From Microbacterium lemovicicum (GTDB taxonomy: Bacteria; Actinomycetota; Actinomycetes; Actinomycetales; Microbacteriaceae), in contig NZ_CP031423.1 of the NCBI RefSeq assembly GCF_003991875.1, positions 2,914,001 to 2,978,000 of the forward strand: a stretch of 64,000 nt of DNA, given 5' to 3'. Made by a program: the position numbers and the translations under genes. The notes beneath the pieces are model-generated. The model saw only the letters and a list, made by a program, of their open reading frames with translations. It ran no database searches and was not told the DNA's origin. The first letter of the stretch is position 1. Every line of letters starts with the position of its first letter. Shown one piece after another: positions 25,882 to 35,207 of this stretch.

Positions 25882-26813
25882 CGCACGGCCGCCGTCCGGG
25901 CGCGGCGCCGCCGCGGCGCGGCGTCGACGGGTCGGGCGGTGCCGACCAGCAGCCACAGGAACACGACACCGCCGATCACGCCCATCACGATGGAGATCGG
26001 CAGCTCGAAGGGGAAGCGCACGACGCGGCCGACGATGTCGCACAGCAGCACCATCGCGGCCCCGAGGAGGGCCACCAGCGGAACGGCCCTGCGCATGTTG
26101 TCGCCGATGAGGCGGCTGACGATGTTGGGAACGATCAGCCCGAGGAACGGGATGGCGCCGGTGACGACCATGAGGATGCCGGTGACCACCGCGATGATCG
26201 CGACGCCGAGGCCCATGACGGCCCGGGTGTCCAGCCCGAGGCCGCGGGCGGTGTCGTCTCCGAGACCCGCGACGGTGAACCTGTCGGCGGCGATCCAGGC
26301 GATGGCGGCGGCGGCCGCCGCGAAGAACAGGATCTCGTAGCGGCCGCGCAGAACCCCCGAGAAGTCGCCGATGCTCCAGCTGAGCAGCTCCTGCAGCACG
26401 TCGGCGCGGTAGGCGAAGAACACCGTCACCGCGCCGATGACGCCGCCGTAGAGGATGCCGACGATCGGGACGAGGACGCTCGAGCGCGACGGAATTCGCC
26501 GCGCGAGCGCGAGGAACCCGAACACACCGGCGAGCGCGCCGATCGACGCGGCGATCGCCTTGCCCCACAGCGGCAGCGCCGGCATCGTCAGGAGCACCAC
26601 GAGCAGCGCCAGGGAGGCGGCATCCACCGCGCCCGTCGTGCCGGGCTCGACGAAGCGATTGCGCGTGAGCAGCTGCATGATCAGGCCGATGATCGCGAAG
26701 GCGGAACCCGCCAGGATCAGCGCGACGGTGCGGGGCAGCCGGCTGGCGAAGAAGACCAGCGCGTCGAGCTCGGCGACCCCGATGAACAGCGAGATCGTCG
26801 CGAGCGCGGCCAC
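25878..26813 (-). CDS. Iron-siderophore ABC transporter permease, FecC type (start unresolved)
   Basis: This FecCD-family permease is recognised by GDNMRRAVPLVALLGA and LGLDTRAVMGLG. The only ordinary in-frame start is GTG at 26813, but that cuts into the first helix. The same frame read back to 26861 gives LTRSSPTLWIVAGAAAVAA, a natural N-terminus, yet it has no ATG, GTG or TTG. An ATG that overlaps the binding-protein stop (26902) opens a 14-codon frame, MISPSIRRGEAAVS, that ends just where the permease frame would continue after a one-base slip. A missing base in the sequence, a non-standard CTG start at 26861, or a frameshift are the options. Confidence 0.85.
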   Translation of the reverse strand: MAALATISLFIGVAELDALVFFASRLPRTVALILAGSAFAIIGLIMQLLTRNRFVEPGTTGAVDAASLALLVVLLTMPALPLWGKAIAASIGALAGVFGFLALARRIPSRSSVLVPIVGILYGGVIGAVTVFFAYRADVLQELLSWSIGDFSGVLRGRYEILFFAAAAAAIAWIAADRFTVAGLGDDTARGLGLDTRAVMGLGVAIIAVVTGILMVVTGAIPFLGLIVPNIVSRLIGDNMRRAVPLVALLGAAMVLLCDIVGRVVRFPFELPISIVMGVIGGVVFLWLLVGTARPVDAAPRRRRARTAAVR

Positions 26814-26901
26814 GGCGGCCGCCCCCGCGACGATCCAGAGCGTGGGCGAGGAACGGGTCAGGAGACCGCTGCCTCGCCTCGGCGGATGGACGGGGAGATC
26901 A

Positions 26902-27936
26902 TCAGGCGGCCAGCTGGTCGTGCACGGACGCGAGGACGTTCTGGATGGCCGTGAGGCCGTTGATGACGATGTACAGCTCGCTGGCCGGGAGCAGGACGAT
27001 GTTGCCCTCCTTCGCGGCGGTGGTCTGCGCGACGAGCTCGTTGTCGAGGGTCGCCTCGGCCGTCGAGCTCTCGCCCGTGGCGGCGCCGCGGTCGAAGGCG
27101 ATGATCCAGTCGGGATCGGCCGAGAGGATGAACTCGTTGGTCACGGTGTCGCCGTGCGGGGAGCCCTCGGCGCCGGGCAGTTCGGCGGCCGCGACCGCGG
27201 GGGTGAAGCCGAGCTCGTCGAAGAAGTAGCCGAAGCGGGACCCCTCGCCGAAGGCGCCGTACTCCCCGCCCGACACCGACAGGACGAGGGCGCTGCCGGC
27301 GGCCTCGTTCGTGATCGTGGATGCCAGCTCGTCGATGCCGGCGACCTGGTCGGCCACCTCGTCCTCCGCGCCGAAGATCTCGCCCAGCTGTTCGGCGCGC
27401 TCGATGCCGGCGGCGGGGCTGAAGGCTCCGGCGTAGGCGGCGGTCAGGTCGATGGTGGTGGAGATCTCGGAGAGCTCGTCGAACTGCCCGGTGCTGCGGG
27501 CGGCGGTGACGATGAGGTCGGGCTCGAGTTCGGCGACCGCCTCGAAGTCGGGCTCGAAGAGCGTGCCGACCTTGGGCAGGTCGGAGTACGCCGCGAGGTA
27601 ATCCGGCAGCACGACGTCCGGGATGCCGATGACCGCGTCGCCGGCGCCGATGGCGTGCAGGGTGTCGAGCGTGGCGATGTCGAAGGTGATGACGGCGCTC
27701 GGCTGGAAGGGCACCTCGACCGTCTCGCGCGCCACTGCCATGTCCTCCTGGTAGGAGGATTCGCCTTCCTCCTCGAACAGGACGAGCGCGGGTTTTGCGC
27801 GTTCGACGAGGACCGTCCGATCCTCGTCGGCGGATGCCGCGTCCGCCGGTGCGGAGGGGGTCGTCGCGCATCCGGCGACGAGGGCGACGGAGGTCAGAGC
27901 GGTGAGGGACCAGGACACACGTGATGTAGTGGACAT
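26902..27936 (-). CDS. Siderophore-binding lipoprotein
   Basis: This is a class III (helical-backbone) binding protein of 344 residues, resembling FatB/CeuE/FpuA-type catecholate-siderophore receptors. The signal peptide ends in a lipobox (ALVAGC). The N-lobe carries VEVPFQPSAVITFDIATLD and the C-lobe ends with LYIVINGLTAIQNV, both typical of the family. It is the first gene of the iron-import operon. A 16/19 match to the DtxR/IdeR box lies directly upstream, so expression should rise when iron is scarce. Catecholate or mixed siderophores are likely ligands, but this cannot be fixed by eye. Confidence 0.93.
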   Translation of the reverse strand: MSTTSRVSWSLTALTSVALVAGCATTPSAPADAASADEDRTVLVERAKPALVLFEEEGESSYQEDMAVARETVEVPFQPSAVITFDIATLDTLHAIGAGDAVIGIPDVVLPDYLAAYSDLPKVGTLFEPDFEAVAELEPDLIVTAARSTGQFDELSEISTTIDLTAAYAGAFSPAAGIERAEQLGEIFGAEDEVADQVAGIDELASTITNEAAGSALVLSVSGGEYGAFGEGSRFGYFFDELGFTPAVAAAELPGAEGSPHGDTVTNEFILSADPDWIIAFDRGAATGESSTAEATLDNELVAQTTAAKEGNIVLLPASELYIVINGLTAIQNVLASVHDQLAA

Positions 27937-27955
27937 GAAGGTAAGGCTAACCTAA
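27937..27955. promoter_or_regulatory. DtxR/IdeR iron box
   Basis: The sequence GAAGGTAAGGCTAACCTAA matches the iron-box consensus TTAGGTTAGGCTAACCTAA at 16 of 19 positions. It touches the start codon of the siderophore-binding protein gene, so a bound Fe-DtxR would block translation-proximal transcription of the operon. Confidence 0.9.
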
Positions 27956-28027
27956 CCTCGCGAACCATTCGAAATCGACGGGTGTTGACCGACGCGGTGC
28001 GGGCGGCGGCCGCCCGCACCGTCCGTG

Positions 28028-29656
28028 TCAGAGGCCCCGCCCTCGCAGCCGCGCGGGCCAGATGCCGGCCTTTCCGGGGTTGAGGATGCCGTTCGGGTCG
28101 AGCGCGTCCTTGATCCGCTCGTTGAAGCGGCGCTGCGCGTTGTCGTTGAACGAATAGGTCGCGGCGACCTGATCGGCCCAGGCGTGGTGCGCACGGTACT
28201 CGCCGTACCCGTTCTGAGCTGCTTCATCGATGAGCTCGTGGACGAGGCGAAGGGTCTTGTCGCGCTGCGCCGGGTCGGTCTTCGTGTACAGCAGCAGGCT
28301 GATGTGGTGCATCTCGCGCAGGCCGATGACGAACTGCGCCGCGTAGTCGACCGAGAACTCGTCCGCGCGCTGCTTGACCATGCGGAACTGCCGCAGCGCG
28401 TCGGCTCCATCGGGCGCGGAGAGCGGCGAGAAGCCCATGTGCGCGCCGTCCGGCAGCCAGTTCATCAGGTTGGCCTCTTCGATGGTCGGGATGCCGGTGT
28501 TAATCCGGTGCCGATCGTGCAGCGTGTGCGCCCCTCGGTCATCGGCGGAGTGCGGCCGGGTCCGGGTCGTGTGGAACCGCGATCCGGGGATCTGCGAGAA
28601 GGCGCCCTCGATGATCTGCAGATACTGCTCGACGACGGGCGGCGGCCCGTACACGGTGCCGTAGAAGTTCCAGTAGCCCAGGTTCAGCTCCGCCTTCATG
28701 CGCTCCACCACGTCGTCGGGGATGGGTCCCTCGCCGGTGTACCAGTCGCTGCGGCGCGAGACCTGCGCGGCGTCGAGGAAGATGTTCCGCAGCACCGGCA
28801 CGTTCTGCAGGGGCGCCATGTTGATGCGCAGCGGCAGCATCAGGTCGATGATCGCCTCGAGGTCCTCGGGGTTGTCGAAGGTGATCTGGAAGGTCTCGGC
28901 GGCGGGCGGCGCCCCCATCAGCTGGATGCCCAGCTTCGTGACGATGCCGAAGTTGGACTGCTCGAAGAGGTTGTCGGGCTGCGGACCGAAGCTGGGCGCG
29001 AACAGCTGCCACGTGTTGCTGCCGGGCAGTCCGCCCATCCCTGTGCGCAGCAGGTCGCCGTCGGGCAGCACGATCTCCATGCCCGATTTCCACAGCGAGT
29101 GGTTCCCGTAGGGCGTGTAGCCCACGCCCCGGTCGAGGATGTTCCCCACGATGCTCCCCCACGACAGGTCGGGCGCGTCGATCCACAGCGGCAGACCGGC
29201 GTCCTGGATGGCCTGGTAGAGCTCGAAGTAGGTCACCCCGGGCTCGATCAGCGCGTACGCGAACTTCCCGTTCAGCTCGAGGATGCGGTTCATCCGCTTG
29301 CCGACGTGCACCACGATGGAGCCCGCCACGCGCGGTGACGCACCCCCGTAGCCGAGGTTCTTGCCCGTGGAGATCGCGTGCAGCGGGATGAGGTGACGGT
29401 TCGCGATCCGGACGATCTCCTGCACGTCCTCCGTCGTGGCCGGGAAGACGACCGCGCTCGCGGTGAACGAGAGGTCGCCCGTCACGGGGAACTCGTCGTC
29501 GTAGCGCCCGACGAGCTCGGGGTCGACGTGCACGCCGTCCTCGCCGAGTGCCGCGATCAGCTCGCCGATCGCGGTGTCGAAGGTCGCCGCCGAGACATCG
29601 GGCGGCAGCACCCGGGCCAGATCGGACGGATTCCGCACAGTGGTGGGCGTGGACAT
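28028..29656 (-). CDS. Vanillyl-alcohol/eugenol oxidase-family flavoprotein
   Basis: This is a 542-residue 4-phenol oxidase of the VAO/PCMH fold. GAGGAG precedes the ATG. The FAD domain has STGKNLGYGG, the linker DRGVGYTPYG, and the C-terminus has GEYRAHHAW (the Tyr-Arg pair that binds the phenolate) and ILNPGKAGIWP. The His of PDGAHMGFSP fits the covalent flavin site. The residue after YG is Asn185; VAO and eugenol oxidase have a catalytic Asp there. Such enzymes oxidise vanillyl alcohol, eugenol or other 4-substituted phenols to aldehydes or coniferyl-type alcohols with O2. The AraC gene behind it and the aldehyde/alcohol dehydrogenases fit a lignin-phenol module. Confidence 0.9.
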   Translation of the reverse strand: MSTPTTVRNPSDLARVLPPDVSAATFDTAIGELIAALGEDGVHVDPELVGRYDDEFPVTGDLSFTASAVVFPATTEDVQEIVRIANRHLIPLHAISTGKNLGYGGASPRVAGSIVVHVGKRMNRILELNGKFAYALIEPGVTYFELYQAIQDAGLPLWIDAPDLSWGSIVGNILDRGVGYTPYGNHSLWKSGMEIVLPDGDLLRTGMGGLPGSNTWQLFAPSFGPQPDNLFEQSNFGIVTKLGIQLMGAPPAAETFQITFDNPEDLEAIIDLMLPLRINMAPLQNVPVLRNIFLDAAQVSRRSDWYTGEGPIPDDVVERMKAELNLGYWNFYGTVYGPPPVVEQYLQIIEGAFSQIPGSRFHTTRTRPHSADDRGAHTLHDRHRINTGIPTIEEANLMNWLPDGAHMGFSPLSAPDGADALRQFRMVKQRADEFSVDYAAQFVIGLREMHHISLLLYTKTDPAQRDKTLRLVHELIDEAAQNGYGEYRAHHAWADQVAATYSFNDNAQRRFNERIKDALDPNGILNPGKAGIWPARLRGRGL

Positions 29657-29835
29657 GGGTGCGCTCCTCATCGAGTCGTCGTCGGGCGCCGCGGGGAGCG
29701 CTCCGTCCCGGATCACCGGGCGGACTCGACTGTGCGCCGCCGTGCGCGCCCGGACAACGCCCGTGCGCTTTTCGGACATCACCCGGGACAGGCCGACGGG
29801 ATGCGGCGCGCAGCCGCCGCGGAACCTGCCGGCGG

Positions 29836-30762
29836 CTATCCGCGCCGCAGCGTCGCCGACGGACTCTCGCCGAACCGGCGACGGTACTCCGACGAGAAGC
29901 GTCCATGATGGGCGAACCCCCAGCGGTCGGCGACCTCCGCGACCGATACGGCGTCGGGGTCGGACCGTTCCAGATCGCGCCGCGCATGAGTGAGCCGGCG
30001 CTCGTGCAGGAACGCGAGCGGCGTGGTGTCGAGCGACTGCCGGAACCCGACCTGCAGCGCGCGTACGCTCACGCCGGCGACCACGGCCAGCTCGGGCACG
30101 CTGATGCGGGCCGCCTCCGCGGACGCGTCGACGTGGGCGACGGCCCGCTGCACCGCCCGCGGCGCTGCGGCACCGACGGGCTGGGCGAGCTCGTCGCGGA
30201 ACGAGTGCGGTGAGGCGACCAGCAGCCCGGTGAGAAGCGCGTCCTGGAGATTCGCCAGGACGAGCGAATCGTCGGTGAGTCCGCGCTCGCTCCACAGGCG
30301 CCCGGCCAGCAGCTGCACCAGCGTGAACCAGTCCCGTGCCGGCGCGGTGTCGAGGACGAACCCCAGACTGAATTCGATGTGCGCGCCGTTGAGGTCGCGT
30401 CCCAGCAGCACCTCGAGTCGTCGTTCCAGGGCGACACGGTCGATCTTGACGCCCAGCAGGCGGGTGGGCGTGTCGAACCCCTCGAAGCCGTGCGGGTGCA
30501 GGCCGTACTGCACCGCGCGGCGGGGGGTCGCGATCAGGTCCTCGCCGCCGAGCCGGCCGGTGCGCAGCGAGCCCTGCAGGACGATGTTCGTCTGGTACGC
30601 GGTGGGCACCGCGGTCGATTGCAGCTGCACGCCCGAGCTGTAGTGGAGCGTCCCGAGGGTCACCGGACCCGACCGGTACGAGGCCAGGTTCAGTCGCGGC
30701 GGTCGGGACGCATCGAGCGGTCGCAGAACGTGGCGGTGGAACACGAGGCTGCCGATCGACAT
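29836..30762 (-). CDS. AraC-family transcriptional regulator
   Basis: This is an activator of the AraC-binding-like class, about 308 residues. The ATG at 30762 has GGAGGAGG just upstream; longer starts (30774, 30795, 30888) are open but have weaker sites. The N-terminal effector domain includes YRSGPVTLGTLHYSSGVQL. The C-terminal double helix-turn-helix includes VAVVAGVSVRALQVGF-like and EVADRWGFAHHGRFSSEYRRRFG. It lies between the phenol oxidase gene (same strand) and the divergent aldehyde dehydrogenase gene, and probably activates both in response to an aromatic alcohol or aldehyde. Confidence 0.9.
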   Translation of the reverse strand: MSIGSLVFHRHVLRPLDASRPPRLNLASYRSGPVTLGTLHYSSGVQLQSTAVPTAYQTNIVLQGSLRTGRLGGEDLIATPRRAVQYGLHPHGFEGFDTPTRLLGVKIDRVALERRLEVLLGRDLNGAHIEFSLGFVLDTAPARDWFTLVQLLAGRLWSERGLTDDSLVLANLQDALLTGLLVASPHSFRDELAQPVGAAAPRAVQRAVAHVDASAEAARISVPELAVVAGVSVRALQVGFRQSLDTTPLAFLHERRLTHARRDLERSDPDAVSVAEVADRWGFAHHGRFSSEYRRRFGESPSATLRRG

Positions 30763-31019
30763 GGCCTCCTCCATCGTGGCGTCGCGCAGCGCCACTGTGG
30801 GCGGGGACACCCCTGTCCCCGCGACCGCACCGTCGACTCTCACACTTCCTGGAGTAACACCTCGCGACGCGGGCGACAAGGCGCGCACGAGGATGTCCAG
30901 CGCTTTATCCGAATTGCGAAGCGCGCGGACGTTCGGAGGATCCGCGGACCATACTCGCCTGGACGTGCCCGGCCGCCCCCTCCGGACACGTGACCCGATG
31001 TCTCGACGAGGAGAATGCG

Positions 31020-32504
31020 ATGACCGACACCCTGACCGCGCCCGAGGTCGCCACCTTCGCCCCGGGCCGCCTGTACATCGGCGGACAGTGGCGGGAGGCC
31101 TCCGACGGCGGCCGATCCGACGTGCTCGATCCCGCCACCGGCCGCGTCATCACCGACGTCGCGCGGGGCACGACAGCCGATGTCGATGCCGCTGTGGCCG
31201 CCGCCCGCGCGGCCTTCGACTCCGGCGTCTGGTCGACGCTCTCCGGCCGCGAGCGCGGACGCATCCTGCAGCGCGCGTACGCCCTCATGCGCGAGCGCAC
31301 CGAGGAACTCGCGCAGGCGGAGTCCGCCGACGTCGGCAAGCCGATCATGCTCGCGCGGGTGGTCGACGTGAACAACGCCGCCGAGCTCTACGAGTACTAC
31401 GCCAGCCTCGGCCATCACCTGGACGGAGTCGTGCGCGAGACGACCGGGAACACGCACGCCTACGTGAAGTCCGAACCGCTCGGGGTGGTCGCCGCCATCA
31501 CGCCGTTCAACTTCCCGCTCATCCTGTCGTCGAGCAAGATCGCGCCGGCGCTGCTGGCCGGCAACACGATCGTCCACAAGCCCGCCTCGATCACGCCGCT
31601 CTCCGCGCTCCTCATGGCCGAGATCCTGAGCGAGGCCGGCGTGCCCGACGGGGTGTTCAACGTCGTCACCGGCCCGGGCTCCGTGCTCGGCGATCACCTC
31701 GTCTCGCACCCTGACGTGGACAAGGTCGCCTTCACCGGATCCACCGAGGTCGGTGCGCATGCGGCGTCACTGGCCGCTCAGGCGCTGAAGCCCTTCACCG
31801 CGGAGCTGGGCGGCAACGCCGCCAACATCCTGTTCGCCGACGCCGACCTGGATGCCGCCATGCACACCGTCATCTCGGCCTTCGTGTTCAACACCGGCCA
31901 GTTCTGCATGGCCGGTCCGCGCCTCCTCGTCGAGCGACCGCTGTACGACACGGTGCTGGGGATCCTCGCCGATGCGGTGCCCCACGTGCCGCTCGGCGAC
32001 CCCTCGGATCCCGACACGGTCATCGGCCCGCTGGCGAGCGCCGACCAGCTGGAGAAGGTCGCCTCGATGGTCGACCGCGCCCGGAGCGCCGGCGCCCGCG
32101 TGGTGACGGGCGGGGAGCGCATCGACCGGGGCGGCGGCTTCTTCTACGCACCCACCGTGCTCGCAGGGCTCCCCTCCGACGCCGAGGCGGTGGCCGAGGA
32201 GATCTTCGGACCGGTCCTGACAGTCCAGCCGTTCGACACCGAGGAGGAGGCGATCGCGATGGCCAACGGCACGCGCTACGGCCTGGCCTCGGGCATCCAG
32301 ACCGCGGACCTCGCACGCGCCCACCGCGTCGCCGCCCGGCTGCGTGCCGGAATCACCTGGGTCAACGGCTGGGCGCTGCTGGACCCGTCGGTGCCGTTCG
32401 GCGGCGTCAAGGCATCGGGATGGGGGCGCGAGGGCGGCCCGGAGGCGATGGCGTCGTACCAGCAGTCGCACTCGATCGTCTTCGACCTGGGCGCGCAGAA
32501 GTGA
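31020..32504 (+). CDS. NAD(P)-dependent aldehyde dehydrogenase
   Basis: This is a 494-residue aldehyde dehydrogenase. GAGGAGA precedes the ATG; an open frame 30 nt upstream is not used. The NAD site GSTEVGAHAA, the general base Glu in TAELGGNAANI, and the catalytic Cys in NTGQFCMAGPR are present, as is the EEIFGPVLTV region. It is divergent from the AraC gene and overlaps the following alcohol dehydrogenase gene (GTGA). With a VAO-type oxidase nearby, an aromatic aldehyde such as vanillin is a sensible substrate, but betaine-aldehyde-type enzymes look similar. Confidence 0.93.
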   Translation: MTDTLTAPEVATFAPGRLYIGGQWREASDGGRSDVLDPATGRVITDVARGTTADVDAAVAAARAAFDSGVWSTLSGRERGRILQRAYALMRERTEELAQAESADVGKPIMLARVVDVNNAAELYEYYASLGHHLDGVVRETTGNTHAYVKSEPLGVVAAITPFNFPLILSSSKIAPALLAGNTIVHKPASITPLSALLMAEILSEAGVPDGVFNVVTGPGSVLGDHLVSHPDVDKVAFTGSTEVGAHAASLAAQALKPFTAELGGNAANILFADADLDAAMHTVISAFVFNTGQFCMAGPRLLVERPLYDTVLGILADAVPHVPLGDPSDPDTVIGPLASADQLEKVASMVDRARSAGARVVTGGERIDRGGGFFYAPTVLAGLPSDAEAVAEEIFGPVLTVQPFDTEEEAIAMANGTRYGLASGIQTADLARAHRVAARLRAGITWVNGWALLDPSVPFGGVKASGWGREGGPEAMASYQQSHSIVFDLGAQK

Positions 32505-33604
32505 CCTTCGGACGCGCGGCGGTCCTGGACGGGCCGTTCCAGCTCACGGTGTCCGACGTCGAGTTCTCCGACCCCGGGCCGGGTGAGGTGCTCGTGCGGA
32601 TCGTCGCCTCCGGCCTCTGCCACACCGACCTCGGCGTGCTGGCCGGCGGCATCCCCTTCCCGACCCCGGGCATCATCGGACACGAGGGCGCCGGGGTCGT
32701 GGAGACGGTGGGCGCGGGAGTGCACACGGTGGCCGCGAGCGACCGCGTCCTGCTCAGCTTCACCTCGTGCGGGTCCTGCGCGGCCTGCACCGCCGACCAC
32801 CCCGCCTACTGCGAGACCTGGCTGCCCCGCAACCTGCTCGGCGGACTGCGGGATGCCGCGTCCGGCGGCGTCACACGCGACGGCGAGGCCGTGGCATCCC
32901 ACTTCTTCGGGCAGTCCTCCTTCGGGTCATGGGCCCTGGCCGACGAGCGGTCGGTCGTCAAGGTCGATGCCGAGGAGGCGGAGCTGGTGGCGCTCGCGCC
33001 CCTCGGGTGCGGCGTGCTGACGGGCTTCGGGTCGGTGTGGAACGTGCTGGACCCGGGGCCCGGCGACATCGTGGCCGTCTACGGCACCGGCGCGGTCGGA
33101 CTGTCCGCGGTCATCGCCGCGGCGCTCCGTTCGCCCGCTCAGCTGATCGCCGTCGACCTCGTCGACGCACGCCTGGACCTCGCGCGCGAACTGGGCGCCA
33201 CCGCGACGATCAACGCGGCGACCGAGGACGTCGCGGCACGCCTCGCCGAGCTGACCGGCGGACGGGGGGTGTCGCACAGCTTCGACACCACCGGCAATCC
33301 GCAGGTCGCGCGCGGAGCGCTGGACGCAGCGTCTGTGCGGGGTACGGTGCTGGTGTGCGGCGCGCCGCCGCCGGGCACCGAGATCGCGGTCGACATCCAG
33401 GGGATCCTCACGGGCAAGGTGCTGCGCGGCGTGACGATGGGCGACACCGACCCGCAGCAACTCATCCCCGAGCTGGTGGCCCTGCATCGCGAGGGAAGGC
33501 TCCCGCTGGATCGGCTGGAGCGGCGCTACGCCCTCGACGACATCGCGCAGGCTGCCGAGGACATGCACACCGGCGCGACCGTCAAGCCGGTCATCGTCTA
33601 CTGA
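32501..33604 (+). CDS. Zinc-dependent (aryl-)alcohol dehydrogenase
   Basis: This is a 367-residue MDR-family alcohol dehydrogenase. The GTG start overlaps the aldehyde dehydrogenase stop. Catalytic zinc ligands are Cys in GLCHTDLG and His in IGHEGAGVV plus the Cys of PLGCGVLTGFG; the structural zinc set is CGSCAACTADHPAYC. The NAD motif is GTGAVGLSAV. The length and the PLGCGVLTG motif match benzyl/aryl-alcohol dehydrogenases. With the aldehyde dehydrogenase it would convert an aromatic alcohol to the acid. Confidence 0.92.
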   Translation: MTFGRAAVLDGPFQLTVSDVEFSDPGPGEVLVRIVASGLCHTDLGVLAGGIPFPTPGIIGHEGAGVVETVGAGVHTVAASDRVLLSFTSCGSCAACTADHPAYCETWLPRNLLGGLRDAASGGVTRDGEAVASHFFGQSSFGSWALADERSVVKVDAEEAELVALAPLGCGVLTGFGSVWNVLDPGPGDIVAVYGTGAVGLSAVIAAALRSPAQLIAVDLVDARLDLARELGATATINAATEDVAARLAELTGGRGVSHSFDTTGNPQVARGALDAASVRGTVLVCGAPPPGTEIAVDIQGILTGKVLRGVTMGDTDPQQLIPELVALHREGRLPLDRLERRYALDDIAQAAEDMHTGATVKPVIVY

Positions 33605-33641
33605 GGTCCGCTGCGCGGCACCCCGAGGTCGTGCGTCGTCG

Positions 33642-35018
33642 TCAGACCAGCGAATCGAGGATGTCGCGCAGCAGCTCGATGGTCGTCATCGGGCTGATGA
33701 TCGCGAAGCGCAGCACCGGCTCCCCGTTGTGGGAGGACGGCACGACGAAGGCGTGCTGCTCGGCCAGGAGCCGATCCGACCACGCCTGGTAGTCGGCGAG
33801 CGCCCATCCCTCCCGGCGGAACACGACCACCGACAGCTGCGGCTCGTGGACGAGCGACACCTCGGGGCGGCGGCGGATCTCGTCGGCGATGTCGGCGGCG
33901 AGCACGATGCCGGCGTCGATGGCCGCCCGGTAGTGCGCGGTGCCGTGCGTGGCCAGGGAGAACCACAGCGGGAGGCCGCGCGAGCGCCGCGTCAGCTGCA
34001 CCGCAAGGTCGGACGGATTCCAGTCGGGCTTGTCGGTCAGGTGGTCGAGGTATTCGGCCTTCTGCGTGTGGGCTGCGCGCGCCTTCGCCGGCTCGCGGTA
34101 GATGAGCGCGCACGCGTCGAACGGCGCGAAGAGCCACTTGTGCGGGTCGACCACGAGCGAGTCGGCGAGCTCGACGCCGCGGAAGAGCGGACGCGTGCGC
34201 TCGACGAGCATCGCGGCGAGCCCGTAGGCGCCGTCGACGTGGAACCAGATGCCGTGCGCGCGGGCGGCCTCGCCGACCGACGCGATGTCGTCGACGATGC
34301 CGAGGTTGGTGGTGCCGCCGGTCGCGACGACGGCGAAGACGTCCTGACCGCGCTCGGCGAGCACGGCCCGGACGGCGTCGCCGCGCAGCCGGCCCTCGGC
34401 GTCGGTCTCCGCCGTCAGCACGTCGACGTCCATCACGGCCGCCGCGGACGCGATCGACGAGTGCGCGCCCGAGCTGCACACCACGGCCCACCGCGACGGC
34501 AGCGGCTCGTCGGATGCCTCCCGCGCGCGACGCGCGTCGTGGCGCGCGGCGACCAGCGCCGACAGGTTGCCGATCGTGCCGCCCTGCACGAAGACGCCAC
34601 CGGCGCCGGCCGGCAGCCCGAACTCCGATGCGAGCCAGTGCAGCACCTCGTTCTCGGCGAAGACCGCTCCCGATCCCTCCAGCCACGACCCGCCGTAGAT
34701 CGACGACGCCGACACCACGAGGTCGAACGACAGCGCGGCCTTCGTCGGCGCCGAGGGGATGAACGACAGATAGCCGGGGTGATCCGTCGTGATGCACGCG
34801 GGTGCCAGCACGTGCTCGAACAGGTCGATCGCGCGCTGGGCGCCGATGCCCTCGTCGGTGATGGACCCGGATGCCACGGCCGCGAGCTCGTCGGGAGTCT
34901 TCGGCTCGTCGAGGGGCACGTCCTCCCACAGCGCGCGCCGGCGGGCGTAGTCCAGGACGACGTCGACCGTCCCGGTCGTGTCGGGGGTGATCGCGTGCAT
35001 CGCGCGGGCATCGGTCAT
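33642..35018 (-). CDS. PLP-dependent group II amino-acid decarboxylase
   Basis: This is a 458-residue decarboxylase of the aromatic-L-amino-acid/glutamate/diaminobutyrate group. The PLP-binding Lys is in VDPHKWLFAPFD, the PLP-stacking His in SSGAHSSIASA, and the Asp in WFHVDGAYG. It lacks neighbours that would identify the amino acid. It is convergent with the alcohol dehydrogenase gene and divergent from the GH13 gene, 189 bp away. The length and motifs fit tyrosine/tryptophan/phenylalanine decarboxylases; other substrates remain possible. Confidence 0.88.
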   Translation of the reverse strand: MTDARAMHAITPDTTGTVDVVLDYARRRALWEDVPLDEPKTPDELAAVASGSITDEGIGAQRAIDLFEHVLAPACITTDHPGYLSFIPSAPTKAALSFDLVVSASSIYGGSWLEGSGAVFAENEVLHWLASEFGLPAGAGGVFVQGGTIGNLSALVAARHDARRAREASDEPLPSRWAVVCSSGAHSSIASAAAVMDVDVLTAETDAEGRLRGDAVRAVLAERGQDVFAVVATGGTTNLGIVDDIASVGEAARAHGIWFHVDGAYGLAAMLVERTRPLFRGVELADSLVVDPHKWLFAPFDACALIYREPAKARAAHTQKAEYLDHLTDKPDWNPSDLAVQLTRRSRGLPLWFSLATHGTAHYRAAIDAGIVLAADIADEIRRRPEVSLVHEPQLSVVVFRREGWALADYQAWSDRLLAEQHAFVVPSSHNGEPVLRFAIISPMTTIELLRDILDSLV

Positions 35019-35207
35019 GTGCGGGCCTTTCCGCGGTGCCGGTCGGCGGGCGCGTGTCGGGGGTGGAGCGCCCCGCGCCGCGCACCGGGACGGGCGGGCG
35101 TTCGCGGGACGGCTCCGACGCTACCCCGAGTCGACGCTTCCGCCCATCCCGGTTCGGCGCCGGTGCAAGCCCTCCGGGCGACACCGGGCGCGGGGTAGCG
35201 TCGAGGA

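Noticed and set aside
26858..27871. Minus-strand frame ending in MISPSIRRGEAAVS as a separate gene
   Set aside because: All but its last 14 codons is a shadow of the binding-protein gene; the tail is discussed as part of the permease start problem.
29836..30888. Longer AraC start at 30888
   Set aside because: The added N-terminal residues are low-complexity and no ribosome site precedes them; GGAGGAGG favours ATG 30762.
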